From: Nicotiana tabacum
Taxonomy: Eukaryota > Streptophyta > Magnoliopsida > Solanales > Solanaceae
NCBI RefSeq assembly: GCF_000715075.1
Contig: NC_134097.1
Location: 130,880,997 to 130,944,996, forward strand
Direction: 5' to 3'
DNA: 64,000 bases
Below, piece by piece: positions 32,583 to 44,430 of this stretch (position 1 is the first letter of the stretch; the number at the start of each line of letters is the position of its first letter). A model generated the notes under the pieces. It was not told where the DNA came from and searched no databases. It saw nothing but the letters and a program-made list of their open reading frames with translations. The translations under genes were made by a program, and so were the position numbers.

Positions 32583-33402
32583 GCTTATCTATTCAGGATT
32601 TGTGTTGATAATAAGATCTGGGGATGTATCCTTGAGATATACCAATCTTCTATTTTGCACGCTTGTCACACATCCCCATATGGTGGCAATTTTAGGAGAG
32701 TAAGGACAGCTACGCAATTGTTGGAGTCGGGTTTCTACTGGCCGACATTGTTCAAAGATGCACACTTCTGGGTGAAGGGTTGTGATGTATGCCAACGAAC
32801 CGGGAATATTTCATGCCGACATAAGATGCTCATGAACCCAATTCAGGAGGTAGAGGTGTTTGATGTATGGGGAATCGATTTCATGGGGCCTTTTGTCAGC
32901 TCATATGGCAACAAATACATACTCATAGCTGTGTACTATGTGTCAAAATGGGTGGAAGCTGTGGCACTCCCTACAAATTATGCAAAGGGCCCATTGGTTT
33001 TTTGAGAAAGAATATATTCACCCGATTTGGCACTCCAAGGGCAATAATTATTGATGGAGGCACTCACTTCTGCAACCGAGCCTTCGCAAAGTTATTAGAA
33101 AAATATGGTGTGTGACAAAAGGTTGCCACCCCATATCACCCACAAATGAGTGGGCAAGTGGAAGTTTCGAACAGAGAGATAAAGAGCATTTTGACTAATA
33201 TCGTGAATGCTACAAGAACGGATTTGGCGAGAAAGTCAGATGATGCACTCTGGGCCTATCGTACCACTTTTAGAACTCTGATTGACATGTCACCATATAA
33301 GTTGGTGTTTGGGAAGGTGTGTCAATTACCCGTGGAGTTGGAGCATAGAGCTTTGTGGGCATTGAGGCAGTTGAATTTCGATATAGAATCTTCGGGTACA
33401 AA
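32583..33402 (+). pseudogene. Athila-like integrase, first part (element AthB)
   Basis: After a damaged start ([14 protein letters not shown], then a frameshift near 32,650) the integrase is readable. The zinc-binding C-x-x-C is in [12 protein letters not shown]. The core D lies in [12 protein letters not shown], the second D in IIIDGGTHFCN, and the E in [35 protein letters not shown] and [13 protein letters not shown] follow. The SNREIK signature is typical of Athila-type integrases. A TGA after LVF near 33,003 and a stop after YGV near 33,113 break the frame. The domain is cut at 33,402 by element X' and continues at 63,192. Confidence 0.88.
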
Positions 33403-35406
33403 TGTCACGACCCAAACTGATGGGCCGTGATGGGCACCTGATACCTTACTCAATCGAGTACCAACGTAATGTATCTCTCTTATTACAACATCATAGGTAA
33501 GTGGGCCAGAAGGAGCATCATGAGATAACCAGAGTAAACATGAGGGAATACCCGACACAGAATGACCCAACCTGATGTCAAAAGTCATACCTGTGACATA
33601 CAGGCCTATAAGGCCAATGTGATCTATTATATACTTAAAATATAGGTCGGAAAGGACATACAAGTATCCGTATACATAACATCTATCTACAAGCCTCTAA
33701 GAGTACATACTTATCATAAAGGTTGGGACATGGCCCCGCCATACCAAACAATACACGTCTAAATCATACTGACCAAACAAGCATCTCCGTAGCAAATGGA
33801 GCGCACCAACATCTTCCGCTGAGCCGATAGCCTACTTGGAGGACTCTCAACCTGTCTATCGGGACCTGGGAGCATAAAATGCAATGTCCCCAGGCAAAAG
33901 GGATGTCAGTACAAATAATGTACCGAGTATCTAAGGAATGAAAATCAGTAAACAATAGACATGAGAGAAACATGGAGTAAAAGACTCAACATGTATATCT
34001 AAATAGCTCTGTGAATCATTTAATATTATAATGTCATGCATATGCGTATAAATGTCATACAATGCATGGGTATATGCATTCATAACATCATCAAGCCTCT
34101 GAGGGCATCCCATCATATCATCTCGACCACTTTGGGCAAAATCATCAACGTATACCAGCTGATCAGGTGGTGGTGCATATATAACGCTGTAACCTTTTCC
34201 CATATCCCATATACAAATATATATATATATGTATATATATAACATCGTCTGGTCATGGATCAATGTAAATAAATGCAATGCATAAGAAGTACGGCAATAA
34301 AATCTCTCGGAATGCCATAAGACCATTATGCCTCTGATTAATATCATGAAGTAAACTTTATCGACTTACGTATTTTTTGAGACCCATGAATAAATGATAG
34401 AATAATAGGACTCATTGGGAATCAAGAACATAAATGAATAGAGTTATTTATAGAAGTTGTGCATTTGCTCGTTTCGTTTGTATCATATGGATCATGCCAA
34501 AAGAAAAGAAGGGATAGCCTTAATATACCTGAGTCGATGCTCTCGACAATCCTTCCATCACACGTCAATTGCGACAACATATAACAGCGGATCAAAGTAG
34601 GGGAAAATTCATATGATATTCTTGAGAAAGATTGCATTTTACTCCCTTAGAATAGTAAAATGCCATTGCTATTAGCTTATGAAATCTCGTATGAATTTGT
34701 TGCATCTTCATTTATGACTTAGTAAATATAAGCATTCTTCTTTGAAGCTTATGAACAATATCATTAATTTGAAATGGAAGTTTGCTTACTAGAAGTAAGA
34801 AAATGATTAGTGGCCATAACATTTTTTGGCTTTCTTGATAACACTCTTTAACCAAATGAGGTAAAGTACTTATCTCTTTAAAGGTTGCCATCTTGCAAAT
34901 TTATTTAAGAGTCACCTAATGGCTCTTATATGGCTGCCACGTTGGGGGATATTTCCCACTCAACAATTATCCACTTAATTAATTTGTTAACCCCCCATTA
35001 ACCAATAATTACCCATCCACATAATTAAGAATTATCTCAAACTACTTAAAATACTACTTACTTTTAATACACTTCATACATCTTACTATCATGGTCATGT
35101 GGTACCTTGTACGACACTAGTGCATAAATACCGGGTATTATAGCTCGGACCGTATTTTATCCCAAAATATTAATCTTCGAAACTCATTTTCTTCGATTCG
35201 CTTACCCTCTCACCTTCATGAATTTACTTATCTCTTTTTTGAAATAGCATAATACTTACAACCTCAAAAATAATCTCATTCCCGAGCTTACGTCGATTAA
35301 TTTACGACGAAACTTTAACGTACATGCAGGATGTAACATCTCATGTTTGAGCTTTCATAAATTTACTCATGGCATACTTTCATGTACGAAAACATGAGGT
35401 GTAACA
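33403..35406 (-). repeat. X' LTR (3' LTR in element orientation)
   Basis: It pairs along its length with 61,210-63,191 and is about 2.0 kb. It contains the CAGCTGATCAGGTGGTGGTGC block and an (TA)n stretch at 34,215-34,240, where X'' carries the expanded CATA tract. The open frames at 33,322-34,637 are non-coding. Confidence 0.9.
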
Positions 35407-35421
35407 TCATTCCCCCCTTTG
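35407..35421 (-). other. X' polypurine tract
   Basis: The plus strand reads TCATTCCCCCCTTTG and so the element strand carries CAAAGGGGGGAATGA next to its 3' LTR. The adjacent block ATCCTCGAATG is the complement of the Del-like CATTCGAGGA motif. Confidence 0.85.
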
Positions 35422-37028
35422 GAACATTCATCCTCGAATGTTGACAGATGCATTTATCATTTTCATAACCTATGTCTTCCGAATACTTTAGTACTCTCTT
35501 TGCCATCTAGGCAATTATTCTGTGAATAAATCCAAAGGCCAAGTCATTCCCCACTTTAGGTCTCTTTCTCACACCCTGACTTTTGGTCGGAATCCTTCCA
35601 ATCTTGTAATTGTTGCTACCTTCTATCACGCTGAATGTACGACTCTGACCTTGTAAGTGCGCCTATGTGATTCTTCTTTTCTTTTTCCTATAGATTTTAT
35701 CCAATCTCTAGGCCTTACTTGTAAACATATAAAGAGCTTGACAAGATGTCCCTCTGGGCATCCATAGGTATACTGAAGTTCTTCGCTCGGTACTTTGTTG
35801 AACTTACGAATATTTCTATATCTCACTTCATAAACCCAGTAATCCATCCGTATGACTTTACCATATCTAGGTAGGTCATACTATACCATAACTCCTACTT
35901 CGATTTATTGTTACTGAGGTCTGCTACCAAAATCCAGGTTACTCTTTCACTGCTTATCATAAATGTATAAGTCTAAGTCCGTTAATGTTTCATCATTACT
36001 GTTCATCTTAGGAATGATGGCCTAATCTCATATCATACTTGATAATTGTTATCCCATTGTTGATTCACCTCAATATTGATTTATATTCTATCACTGATAA
36101 CTTGAAACCTATATGTAATACTATCGCTAGGGATCACATCTCATCGAGGAACATCTGAAATGATTAGACTAATCCACCTGGGACGATACTATGCTTCCAT
36201 AACTGTATTTCATAACATCCCAATGTGATTCACCTTATGTGGGTATCTTAGTCCTATACAATTCATGAAATCCCTTTCTTCTTCTTTTTTTCTTCAAATC
36301 ATTACACCCTCAGCTCTTAAAATAGCATTAGTCTTAGAATCCTTTGAATTCATTCTGGCTATACTAAGCTTTGTATAATTTAGAGAAACCATCAGCTCTT
36401 CTTATTTTCATGGTCTTAATCATGAGGACTTATCCATTCTCGTCATCTTCTCACTCGCCCTTTCTTTTCCTTACTCTTGTCTTCCTAGAACCTTGTCGTT
36501 TTACCATACTTTAGCTTGCGACCTACACATATCCATTTATATTATTCGCCACCTTCCTTCAACTTGCTTGCACCATAGATTTTCTTATGTTATTCTGGAA
36601 CATCAAGCGAGACATCATATCGTCTCAAACTCTTCTTTACTCTCTTAACTAGACCTCTCAGTACCTAGAAACCATAGGTTGGAAGATATGCCACCGATGA
36701 CACCGCTATCATTCCTGGATACTGAATCCCAATGCTTCTAGCCTTCTATCTGAAGTATGTACGATTCACAACATTCTGCACTTGAGTATCTCGTACGTTG
36801 TTCACCTTTACCTTACTTACCTTTAAATCTAACATCACATCTTCTATCTCTTTCATGACCTCCTTTCCACATAGGTATAATTCATATTCATAACATGAAG
36901 CTCTATTATAATACTTGCACCTCTGGTATATACACAATTTGGTGAGATCTTCATACTGACTGCTTATAACGCTGGTACTTTTCTAACTAGCTTTATCGCA
37001 GAGCCGTTATAGAATATTGCTACTATAC
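35422..37028 (-). other. X' internal region, 3' part
   Basis: About 1.6 kb without a usable frame. It aligns on the opposite strand with XA 18,700-20,280 and on the same strand with X'' 49,905-50,920. At 37,028 it is cut by the copia composite and resumes at 58,248. In X'' the corresponding junction sequence is uninterrupted (GCTACTGTACTATC near 50,919). The 61-73-codon open frames here match no family I know. Confidence 0.65.
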
Positions 37029-37999
37029 TGTTAGTTTGTATGAGTCCACCAAACAGTAGAGTACCTAGACCTCTACGAGATTCTGCTGAGAATGCTAATA
37101 AACTGTAAGTAAATGAAATATGGGATTTTTACATGGAAAAATCCCACACAAGGGGATCAAAAACCACGACATACACCAGTAGGCTTTCAACTTCACTAAC
37201 TTGTAAAAACCTATTACAAGCCACTTTGTAATGACTCCATTACAAAGAATTTAACCCAACTAACTTGTGGTACTCTTACCATAAGCCACTTTGTGACTCC
37301 CTAGTTACAAAGGATTTTACTAACCTGTGATGCTCTCACCACAAGCCACTTTTTCACTCTACAGTTACAAAGACTTTTGCTTATGACTAAACCTAGTCAC
37401 AACATAAATTCTTTGTAATGGAGTCAACGGATTTTACAAGAGGATTCCTAATCAACGCTTCTAGCTAAGAAATTTAGGAGATACAATAAGTAAAATCACA
37501 AAGTTACAACTCAACTAAGGACAACAACATGCTAACTTTAGGAACTAGTCCATAGTTGCGTTCAACTTAGTTCTTCAATCTCGTGAGGATTGATTTCTAT
37601 GTTTTTGCCAAAATGTTTGAATGAAAAACTGAAACATTCAAGTGATGTTTTAATATAAACTCATTGTTGGTACACCTTGATCGCATCACTTGAAATGATG
37701 TAATCACTTTAGTTGATCAAGGAATGAGTGGGCACTAGAAATAGTGCAGTGCAGCAGAAACAGTGCAGGCAGTCACTTTATTTCCAGCTATGTCCAATTG
37801 ACTTTGTATTGCTATGAGGGAACCACAAGGGTATCAGGTCCTTGTTTAGTTTCCTAGATCCTAAAGCTGTAGCAGTTCACCTTTAGCTGGAATCCATTAA
37901 ATGCAGTGTAGTCAAAGTGAGTCAGGTTCCCTATCTAGTCTTAGACATTAAGTTTGTTAAATCATCAAAACATAAGGCAAAGATATTGAAAACCTATCA
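37029..37999 (-). repeat. Copia-1 3' LTR
   Basis: Plus-strand edges TGTTAGTTTG and AACCTATCA, 971 bp, pairing with 46,277-47,246. It contains alternating ACAAGCCACTTTGT and TTACAAAG units at 37,200-37,440. The differences between the two LTRs are mostly C/T and G/A. Confidence 0.92.
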
Positions 38000-38013
38000 A
38001 TTTCCCCCTTTTT
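38000..38013 (-). other. Copia-1 polypurine tract
   Basis: The plus strand ATTTCCCCCTTTTT is AAAAAGGGGGAAAT on the element strand, directly before LTR start TGATAGG. Confidence 0.85.
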
Positions 38014-38480
38014 GATGATTACAAACTTAACATATTGATAACGGATTCTTCACTTAGAGAACCAGATTAAGTAACAGGATAACACAAGTTCCCCCTGGCT
38101 GTATGCCATTTTTCATATGTTATCTTCCCATATGTTCCCCCTGACTTTATGGTCATATTATTTTTTCCCCTTTTGGCATCATTAAAAAGACACAATCAAA
38201 AGAACAACACAAAGAAGTCTATCCAAGCTAACTCATGCCACATATGTGGACACAAACATGATAGAGAATAGAAACACAGAAGTAAAGCACTGATATAATA
38301 AAAGAGGACAAAATTTATATTGATAAAATTTTAATATGCCTTTGCTTCAGAAGCAAGAGGCAATATTGGACTTGTTCAAACGGGAGCAGTAGTGTTTCAT
38401 CCCAACCACATAAAAAAAGAAAACAAAATACCTGCCAACACAACAAAAAAAAACTAAAGAACATTTCCAGTATCTGGTCA
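38014..38480 (-). other. Copia-1 3' untranslated region
   Basis: About 470 bases between the extra reading frame and the polypurine tract. It holds TTCCCCCTGGC and TTCCCCCTGAC repeats on the plus strand (secondary purine runs on the element strand, 38,088-38,170) and an AT-rich stretch. No coding is supported. Confidence 0.6.
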
Positions 38481-40557
38481 TGAAAGGATACTTAGGGGCC
38501 ACTAGGAGTAGAAGGCATGGAGGCTGCAGCAAGCGTTTGGAGAACAAGGTCTATTCGGACATTTGCCGACTTTTACTCGTTGAGCAGTTCTGCTTTCACG
38601 TTCTCTACTTGAGCCTTGAGATCAGCATTCTCCTTTGCGAAATGAGCTACCTTATCATTTGACGCCGTAACCGCTTGGGCTTGCTGACCTTCCAGGATAG
38701 CATTCCTAGCCTTTAACTGACGAATTTCCTCAATTGTACTATTCTGAGCATTAATCAGCTGTGAGACGGTTGATGTACTTCCTACTCCCCCATTCTTTTC
38801 CAGGCACTCGCATTCTTCCAATGTAGTCTATGAGAAAGTTTGCTTCTTATTCCCCACCTTTCCTTGGCCCAATGGCACCACAAAGAAATTAAACACTCTA
38901 GTAAGAAAAACTCGTAGGGAAGGCCATGATTGCCATCCTTGAAGGTGGCTACCTTTTGCATGTGCTCAATCATAATAGCAGACAGTCTTACAAGGTTAAA
39001 GCTGTCTAGTTGCTCCATCAGGAACAAGTTAGACTTAGTGGTCACGAACCTCCTCTCAGCTCGAGGTAATAGGACTTTGTTGACCAACTCAAAAAGTAGC
39101 TGATAGACGGGGAGTAATGCCTTATTTTGGATCTGGTCCCCCTTCTGGTTTGCATTGTCCATTACCATGACATTTCTAAAGTTGAACTGATAAACATCCT
39201 TTACACTGGACACACCGGCTGTAGGAACTTTAAGAATTTCACCAAGCAACTTTACATCAAACACTATATCCACTCCATTCACCAAAGCACATATGTGGCC
39301 GGTGTCAACGGGAAAAAGACTAGCAAAGAAGCTTTGTACCTCATCCTCATAAGCCTTAGGGACATCTATTTGAAATAGATGCCCACATTGTTGAAACTCA
39401 ATCATTTCAAGAATTTGTCACATGCCAACCATCTCAGAGATTGCGGGGTCAAATGTACGACCCAACAAAACCTTTTGGTGCCAGCCTTAGGCATTCTGAG
39501 CCAAGACTGACTTCACTCCTTAACCTCTTCACAGAACCAGGTTCCTGAACAATTTCAGACTTGCCTTTTCCGGACTTCTTACCACGTAATTTTGCTTTTC
39601 CCTTGGATTTGACTAGCACATCCTCATGAGACATCGAGAATTCACTCACAATCTCCTTCAATTTGGATCTAGAAGGTGACCCTTTTTCTATTGACACAGG
39701 CTTTTTCATTTTCTGATACCGTCGGACCAGAGAACCAGGTTCATCTAGTGTTTCTTCTTCCACCTCTACTATAGGGATCGCCTCATCATTTACCGGTACA
39801 CTATATTTCACCAACTTCCTCCTTTTCTTCTTACTACTTTTCTTGCTCTTTTGAAGGGCAGAATCGTAGGCCACCTTAGCTTGAAGCCTGGTAGTAGGTC
39901 ATTTGGTTTCAGACTCAGGAGTGGACACAACCCTCCGCTTAACTATGAACGCATCAAGAGCCACGTTATCTAGGTCCTCCTCATCATTGGACCTCATTTC
40001 AGGTACTTGTATTTCCAAAGGCACAGTATCAAATGCAGAAGGAGAACTGTCCTGGGAATGAGAGCCCTGACCTGGGTCTTCCAGAGAGGGATCAGGTTCC
40101 TCATGTGAGAGCCCAGTAGTATCTGCTAGTGCATCCCCTTCAATAGTTACAATGGCCCCTTTGTTCCCCAAACCTTGTACTTCATTCTTATGAGAGATGA
40201 TCTCATGTAGTACATCATCAGCAGGCACCACAAAAATAGTTACATATTTGCTTCCTCAATTGGTACAACTACCACCACGGAATCGGTAGGAACAATGGAG
40301 GAACTCTCTGTTACCTCAGGGATTTGACCTTGTTCTCCACTTAGTCTTTGACTAGTAGGAATCTCAGAAGATGGAGAAGATGGAGCAACAGTTTTAGGGG
40401 TTTTTGAAATAGAGAAAGACGAGAAATCTGGGTGAGGTGTGATTTTAGCGGGAAAGGTAAGAGCGGGTAAGGAAGGATCAGTAGGAACGGAAGTCTCCAT
40501 AGGTTTATCAGTAGTAGGTACGACTGAGGCAGGGAGGTCGGAGTTTATCTCAGCCAT
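38481..40557 (-). pseudogene. Copia-1 extra reading frame downstream of pol (SIRE ORF3, 'plant transposon protein' type)
   Basis: Starts at ATG 40,557 (MAEINSDLPAS). In order it shows: a P/S/T-rich N-terminus (40,240-40,557); an acidic region (39,899-40,231); a lysine-rich basic block with KKSSKKKRRK and KGKAKLRGKKSGKGK (39,449-39,874), possibly a nuclear signal; a globular domain (38,860-39,420: VNGVDIVFDVKLLGEILKVP, LLFELVNKVLLPRAERR, IEHMQKVATFKDGNHGLPYE) like plant proteins annotated 'putative plant transposon protein'; and a C-terminal coiled coil (38,573-38,821). Frameshifts lie near 40,238, 39,440 and 38,840. Stops lie at about 39,890 and 39,420. I see no transmembrane segment, so an envelope role is not supported. 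Function unknown. Confidence 0.75.
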
Positions 40558-41048
40558 TGGAAAACTGATGTAAAGATGCTTTTAAGAAATTCTAATGGAG
40601 GACTTATGGTTAGGGAAAACAGAAAAGGGTTTTTATGAGGAGAGGATAATTATGAAGAGAGAGGAATAGGCACCAGTTTGGAAACGGCAGTTGGGCATGG
40701 ATAAGTGCAATGTTTCAGATGGAGATGGAATGATCTTAAGTGAAGAGATGTGACTGCAGGATCTGAAAAGTTGAATGACATGGAAGTTGTGTTTTGTACC
40801 ATTTTTAGGACATGTATTAAAGGATGCACAGAACTACTAACCTTTGGTACATGAACCAGGTTCTTGACCTTTTATTTGAAGGAATCAATCCTTTTTTATC
40901 ATTTATGCAATGCATCTACAACTTCTATACTCATCATGCATGTTTACCTGCAACAGTATTAAAGTGAGTTAGACGTGGCCAGAAAACACTTTTAGCCAGT
41001 TATTTCTTGAAGGTGATTTTCATGGCCAGATAAAGAGGAATCAGGTTC
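40558..41048 (-). other. Copia-1 spacer between pol and the extra frame
   Basis: About 490 non-coding bases on both strands. SIRE-type elements need a way to express the downstream frame. This spacer would be the place for a splice acceptor or internal promoter, but I see no clear signal. Confidence 0.5.
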
Positions 41049-42570
41049 TCAATTGGGCTTTAAAATCCCCAACATCACTCTGCTTTTTATAAATTGTTCC
41101 CTACTTAATGCCTTGGTGAAAATGTCTGCAATTTGGTCTTCTGTGCTACAGAACTTCATACATATCATCCCTTTCTCCACATTGTCCCTCAGAAAGTGAT
41201 GTCTCACATCAATATGTTTTGTCCTTTTGTTTTGAACTACATTTTTGGCCATATTGAGTGCACTGGTGTTGTCGCATAGAAGGGCCACACTCTTAGTAAG
41301 TACCACAAATTCCTCCAGTTGCTGCTTAATCCATTAAAGTTGAGCACACAGGATGTTGCGGCTACATATTTTGCTTCAGCTATTAAGATACCCGCTGAAT
41401 TTTGTTTCCTTGAGCCCCAAGAGATAAGGCATGAACCTAAGAAGTGAGCCATTCCAGATGTGATTTTCCTGTCGACAAGATAACCTGCATAGTCTGCATC
41501 AGCATAACCAACGAGATTAAAACTGTCACCTGAGGGATAATACAGGACTAGGTCCTGTGTTCCATTGAGATATCTCGGTATTCTTTTGGCAGCCTTCAAA
41601 TGAGATTCCTTGGGATTTGATTGAAACCTTGCACATAGCCTCACACTAAAAACAATAGCAGGTATGTTGGTTGTGAGATAGAGGAACAACCCAATGATGC
41701 CTCTATACATGGTTTGATTCATAGGAGATCCAATTTCATCCATGTCCAGTCGAGTGGTCATAGCAATGGGAGTGTCTATCACTTTGGATGCTTCCATGTT
41801 AAACCTCTTCAAGAGCTCCTTGATGTATTTTTGCTAACAGATGGATATACCCTTTGGGGACTATTTTACTTAAAGACCTAAGAAGAAGTTCAGTTCTCCC
41901 ATCATGCTCATTTCAAATTCACTTCCCATGAGTTTTGCAAATTCTTCACACAGAAAATTAGTTGTTGCCCCAAAGATGATATCATCGACATAGAACTGAA
42001 CAATGAGCGGGTTCCTTCCCCATTTCTTTAAGAACATAGTGTTGTCAATTTTCCCTCTCTTAGAGCCATTTTCCAAAAGGAACTTTGACAGCCTATCATA
42101 CTAAGCCCGAGGAGCCTGCTTCAGCCTGTACAATGTTTTGTCCAGTTGAAACACATATTCAGGGTGTTCATGACATTCAAACCCTGGAGGTTGCTTCACA
42201 TAGACTTCTTCCTTAAGAAGTCCATTCAAAAATGCAATTTTGACATCCATTTGGAAAAAGGTGAATTCCATATGATATGCAAAAGCGATTAAAATTCTAA
42301 TAGCTTCCATGCGAGTAACCAGAGAAAATGTGTCATCATAGTCAATCCCTTCCTCCTGATTGTAACCTTGAACCATTAGCCTGGTCGTGTTCCTTATGGT
42401 AATTCCATGTTCATTGAGTTTGTTTCTGAATACCCACCTGGTCCCTATAATGGTTTGATCTGAGGGTCTGGCTACCAGGTGTCAAACATTATTCCTTTCA
42501 AACTAATGTAACTTATCTTGCATGGTTGTAATCCAATCTTCATCTTTCAAGGCTTCCTTGATATTCTTGG
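41049..42570 (-). pseudogene. Copia-1 reverse transcriptase and RNase H
   Basis: Copia-type RT landmarks: WVFRNKLNEHG, EGIDYDDTFSLVTRMEAIRI, FFQMDVKIAFLNGLLKEEVY, QPPGF, LYRLKQAPRA, FYVDDIIFGAT (41,980 region, both aspartates kept) and MSMMGELNFFLGL. RNase H follows with VGYADADYAG and SRKQN, then after a frameshift near 41,345 LLCDNTSALNMAKNVVQNKR, TKHIDVRHHFLRD and the end QIADIFTKAL. TAG stops fall at APRA-stop-YDRL (from TGG), ISIC-stop-QKYI and VK-stop-SPKG (from CAG), and a TAA at LGL-stop-VK. Confidence 0.9.
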
Positions 42571-43860
42571 GTTTTATCTGGGGGAGAGAAAAGCTGAGAA
42601 GGCAAGTGAAGTTCTGGCTCTTGACCTAGTTTGTACTCTTGAATCTAAAGGAGTAATAATGTTGTCCATCGGATGAGAGCTTTGGTGTCTCCAGTTAGAA
42701 GTTTGAGGTTCATTTTGAGAGGATGTGGGTGCGTTTGGCTGGTTTTCCTGCGTTCTTCTCTCATGTGCTAATGGAGTTCCCTAAACTGCATCAACCACTC
42801 TTTCTTCAGCTTCAGTGGTTGTAATTGAAGTATTAGGTTCCATTGGAGATGAGAGAGTATTATCTTTACTCAGCTCTTTTACTTGACTCATCATATCTGC
42901 CTTTGCATTTGTCATGTCAATGACTTCACAAGGAACTAGTAAAGGTTCTCCATCTTGATCCTCTTCAGCACTCTTCTAATAGGACGGATAAGACTCATCA
43001 AAAATAACATGAACACTTTCCTCAATACATTGAGTCCGCTTATTATATATCTTGTAAGCCTTTCTTTGAGAAGAGTAGCCCAAAAATATTCCTTCATCAC
43101 TCTTGGCATCGAATTTACCAAGCTAATCCTTTCCATTGTTGAGAACATAGCATTTGCACCCAAATGTTCTTTGGCGAGTCAGGTTGGACTTCCTTCCATT
43201 CAACAATTCATAGGGGGTTTTGTTCAGAAGTGATCTGATCATGCACTTGTTCACCAAGTAGCAGGCAGTGTTGACAGCTTCACCCCAGAAGTTCTTTGCA
43301 ATCACACTGTTGATTAGCATTGTTCTTGCCATCTCTTCTAGAGTTCTGTTCTTCTTTTCTACTACTCCATTTTGATAGGGAGTTCTAGGAGCTGAGAAGT
43401 TGTGAGAGATGCCATTTTCATTGCAGAATTCATCAAATTTGACATGGTCAAATTCTGTCCCATGATCTGATCTAATGCATGTGACTCTAGACTCCATCTT
43501 CGCCTGTTTCTTCACAAAAGCCACAAATACTTCAACAGTTTCATTTTTAGTTTTGAGAAACAAAGTCCATGTGAATCTGGAGTAGTCATCCACTATCACA
43601 AAAATTAATTTTTTTTCCTCCTCTACTTTGCACTGTCATAAGACCACATAGATCCATATGCAAAAGCTCTAGTGGCTTTGAGGTTCTCATATCCCTTATA
43701 GACTTAAAGGAGGATTTCACATGTTTTCCTCTAGCACAGGCATCACAGACCTTTTGCACCTTGAATTTTGACATGGGCAGACCATGGACCAGGTGCTTCT
43801 AAATTAGTTTGTTCAGAAGAGAAAAACTTGTGTGGCCTAGTCTTTTGTGTAATAGTTTAG
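42571..43860 (-). pseudogene. Copia-1 integrase
   Basis: The HHCC zinc-binding module is read as LLHKRLGHTSFSLLNKLI, then CDACARGKH. The core has D in VDDYSRFTWTLF, D in IRSDHGTEFDHVKFDEFC and E in NGVVEKKNRTLEEMART, so the triad is present. FWGEAVNTACYLVNKCMIR, TPYELLNGRKSNL and EGIFLGYSSQRKAYKIYN follow. A run of eight A on this strand near 43,605 marks a frameshift. TAG stops replace Q at NKLI-stop-KHL and NGKD-stop-LGK. The 42,571-42,950 part is a low-conservation linker to RT. Confidence 0.9.
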
Positions 43861-44430
43861 CATCATCATCAACAGCTTTCAGACAACTCAGATCACCACT
43901 TTGTAAGGACTCAAAATTAGCAACATAGATGTTCTTGTATCTTTTGGCCACAAGTACCACTTCACCAGTTATCAGATCAGTGACTGTACATATTTTGGAC
44001 AAGAATTCAACCTTGTTTCCATTATCACAGATTTGGGAGACACTCAGGAGACTGTACCTAATAGTATATATTTTCAATAGAGTGAGTGACTTCCCAACTT
44101 TTCCAACTCCAAAAATGTACCCTTTTTCCCATTGCTGAAGGATACACTCCCTCCTTGTATGGCTTTTAGTGAACGAAAGTCCATGGTGTTCCCAGTCATG
44201 TGCTTTGAACACCCACTATCCATGAACCATTGTTGATCGCTTCCTTTCACTGTTCCTTGGACAAGGAGATTAAGAGTTAGTTTTAGGAACCCACGCAAGT
44301 TTGGGTCCCTTATAGTAGGCAAGAGGATGAATAAGATCTCTCTTAGTCCATGCAGGTAATGTTTTTTTTGTCAGTGGAACCTGGTCACTCCTTTGTAGTC
44401 ATCTTTTCAGCAAACATATTGTTTTTCTGA
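43861..44430 (-). pseudogene. Copia-1 protease and pre-integrase segment
   Basis: WFMDSGCSKHMTGN at about 44,180-44,230 is the copia protease catalytic motif (D-S-G-C-S). FRSLKAIQGGSVSFSNGKKG follows. After a frameshift near 44,110 come YSLLSVSQICDNGNKVEFLS and VAKRYKNIYVANFESLQ, which form the pre-integrase region. Everything is on the minus strand and colinear with gag. Confidence 0.85.

Noticed and set aside
32583..33402. AthB and E1 as parts of one Athila element
   Set aside because: They lie on opposite strands and E1 is confined to the left edge inside E2, so they are separate copies.
33322..34637. Several 60-138-codon frames in the X' LTR
   Set aside because: They recur as broken versions in the other X LTRs and lie in untranslated LTR sequence.
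38481..39420. Retroviral-type envelope protein in the copia element
   Set aside because: I could not find a signal peptide, transmembrane segment or cleavage site. It is better described as a SIRE third frame with a coiled coil.
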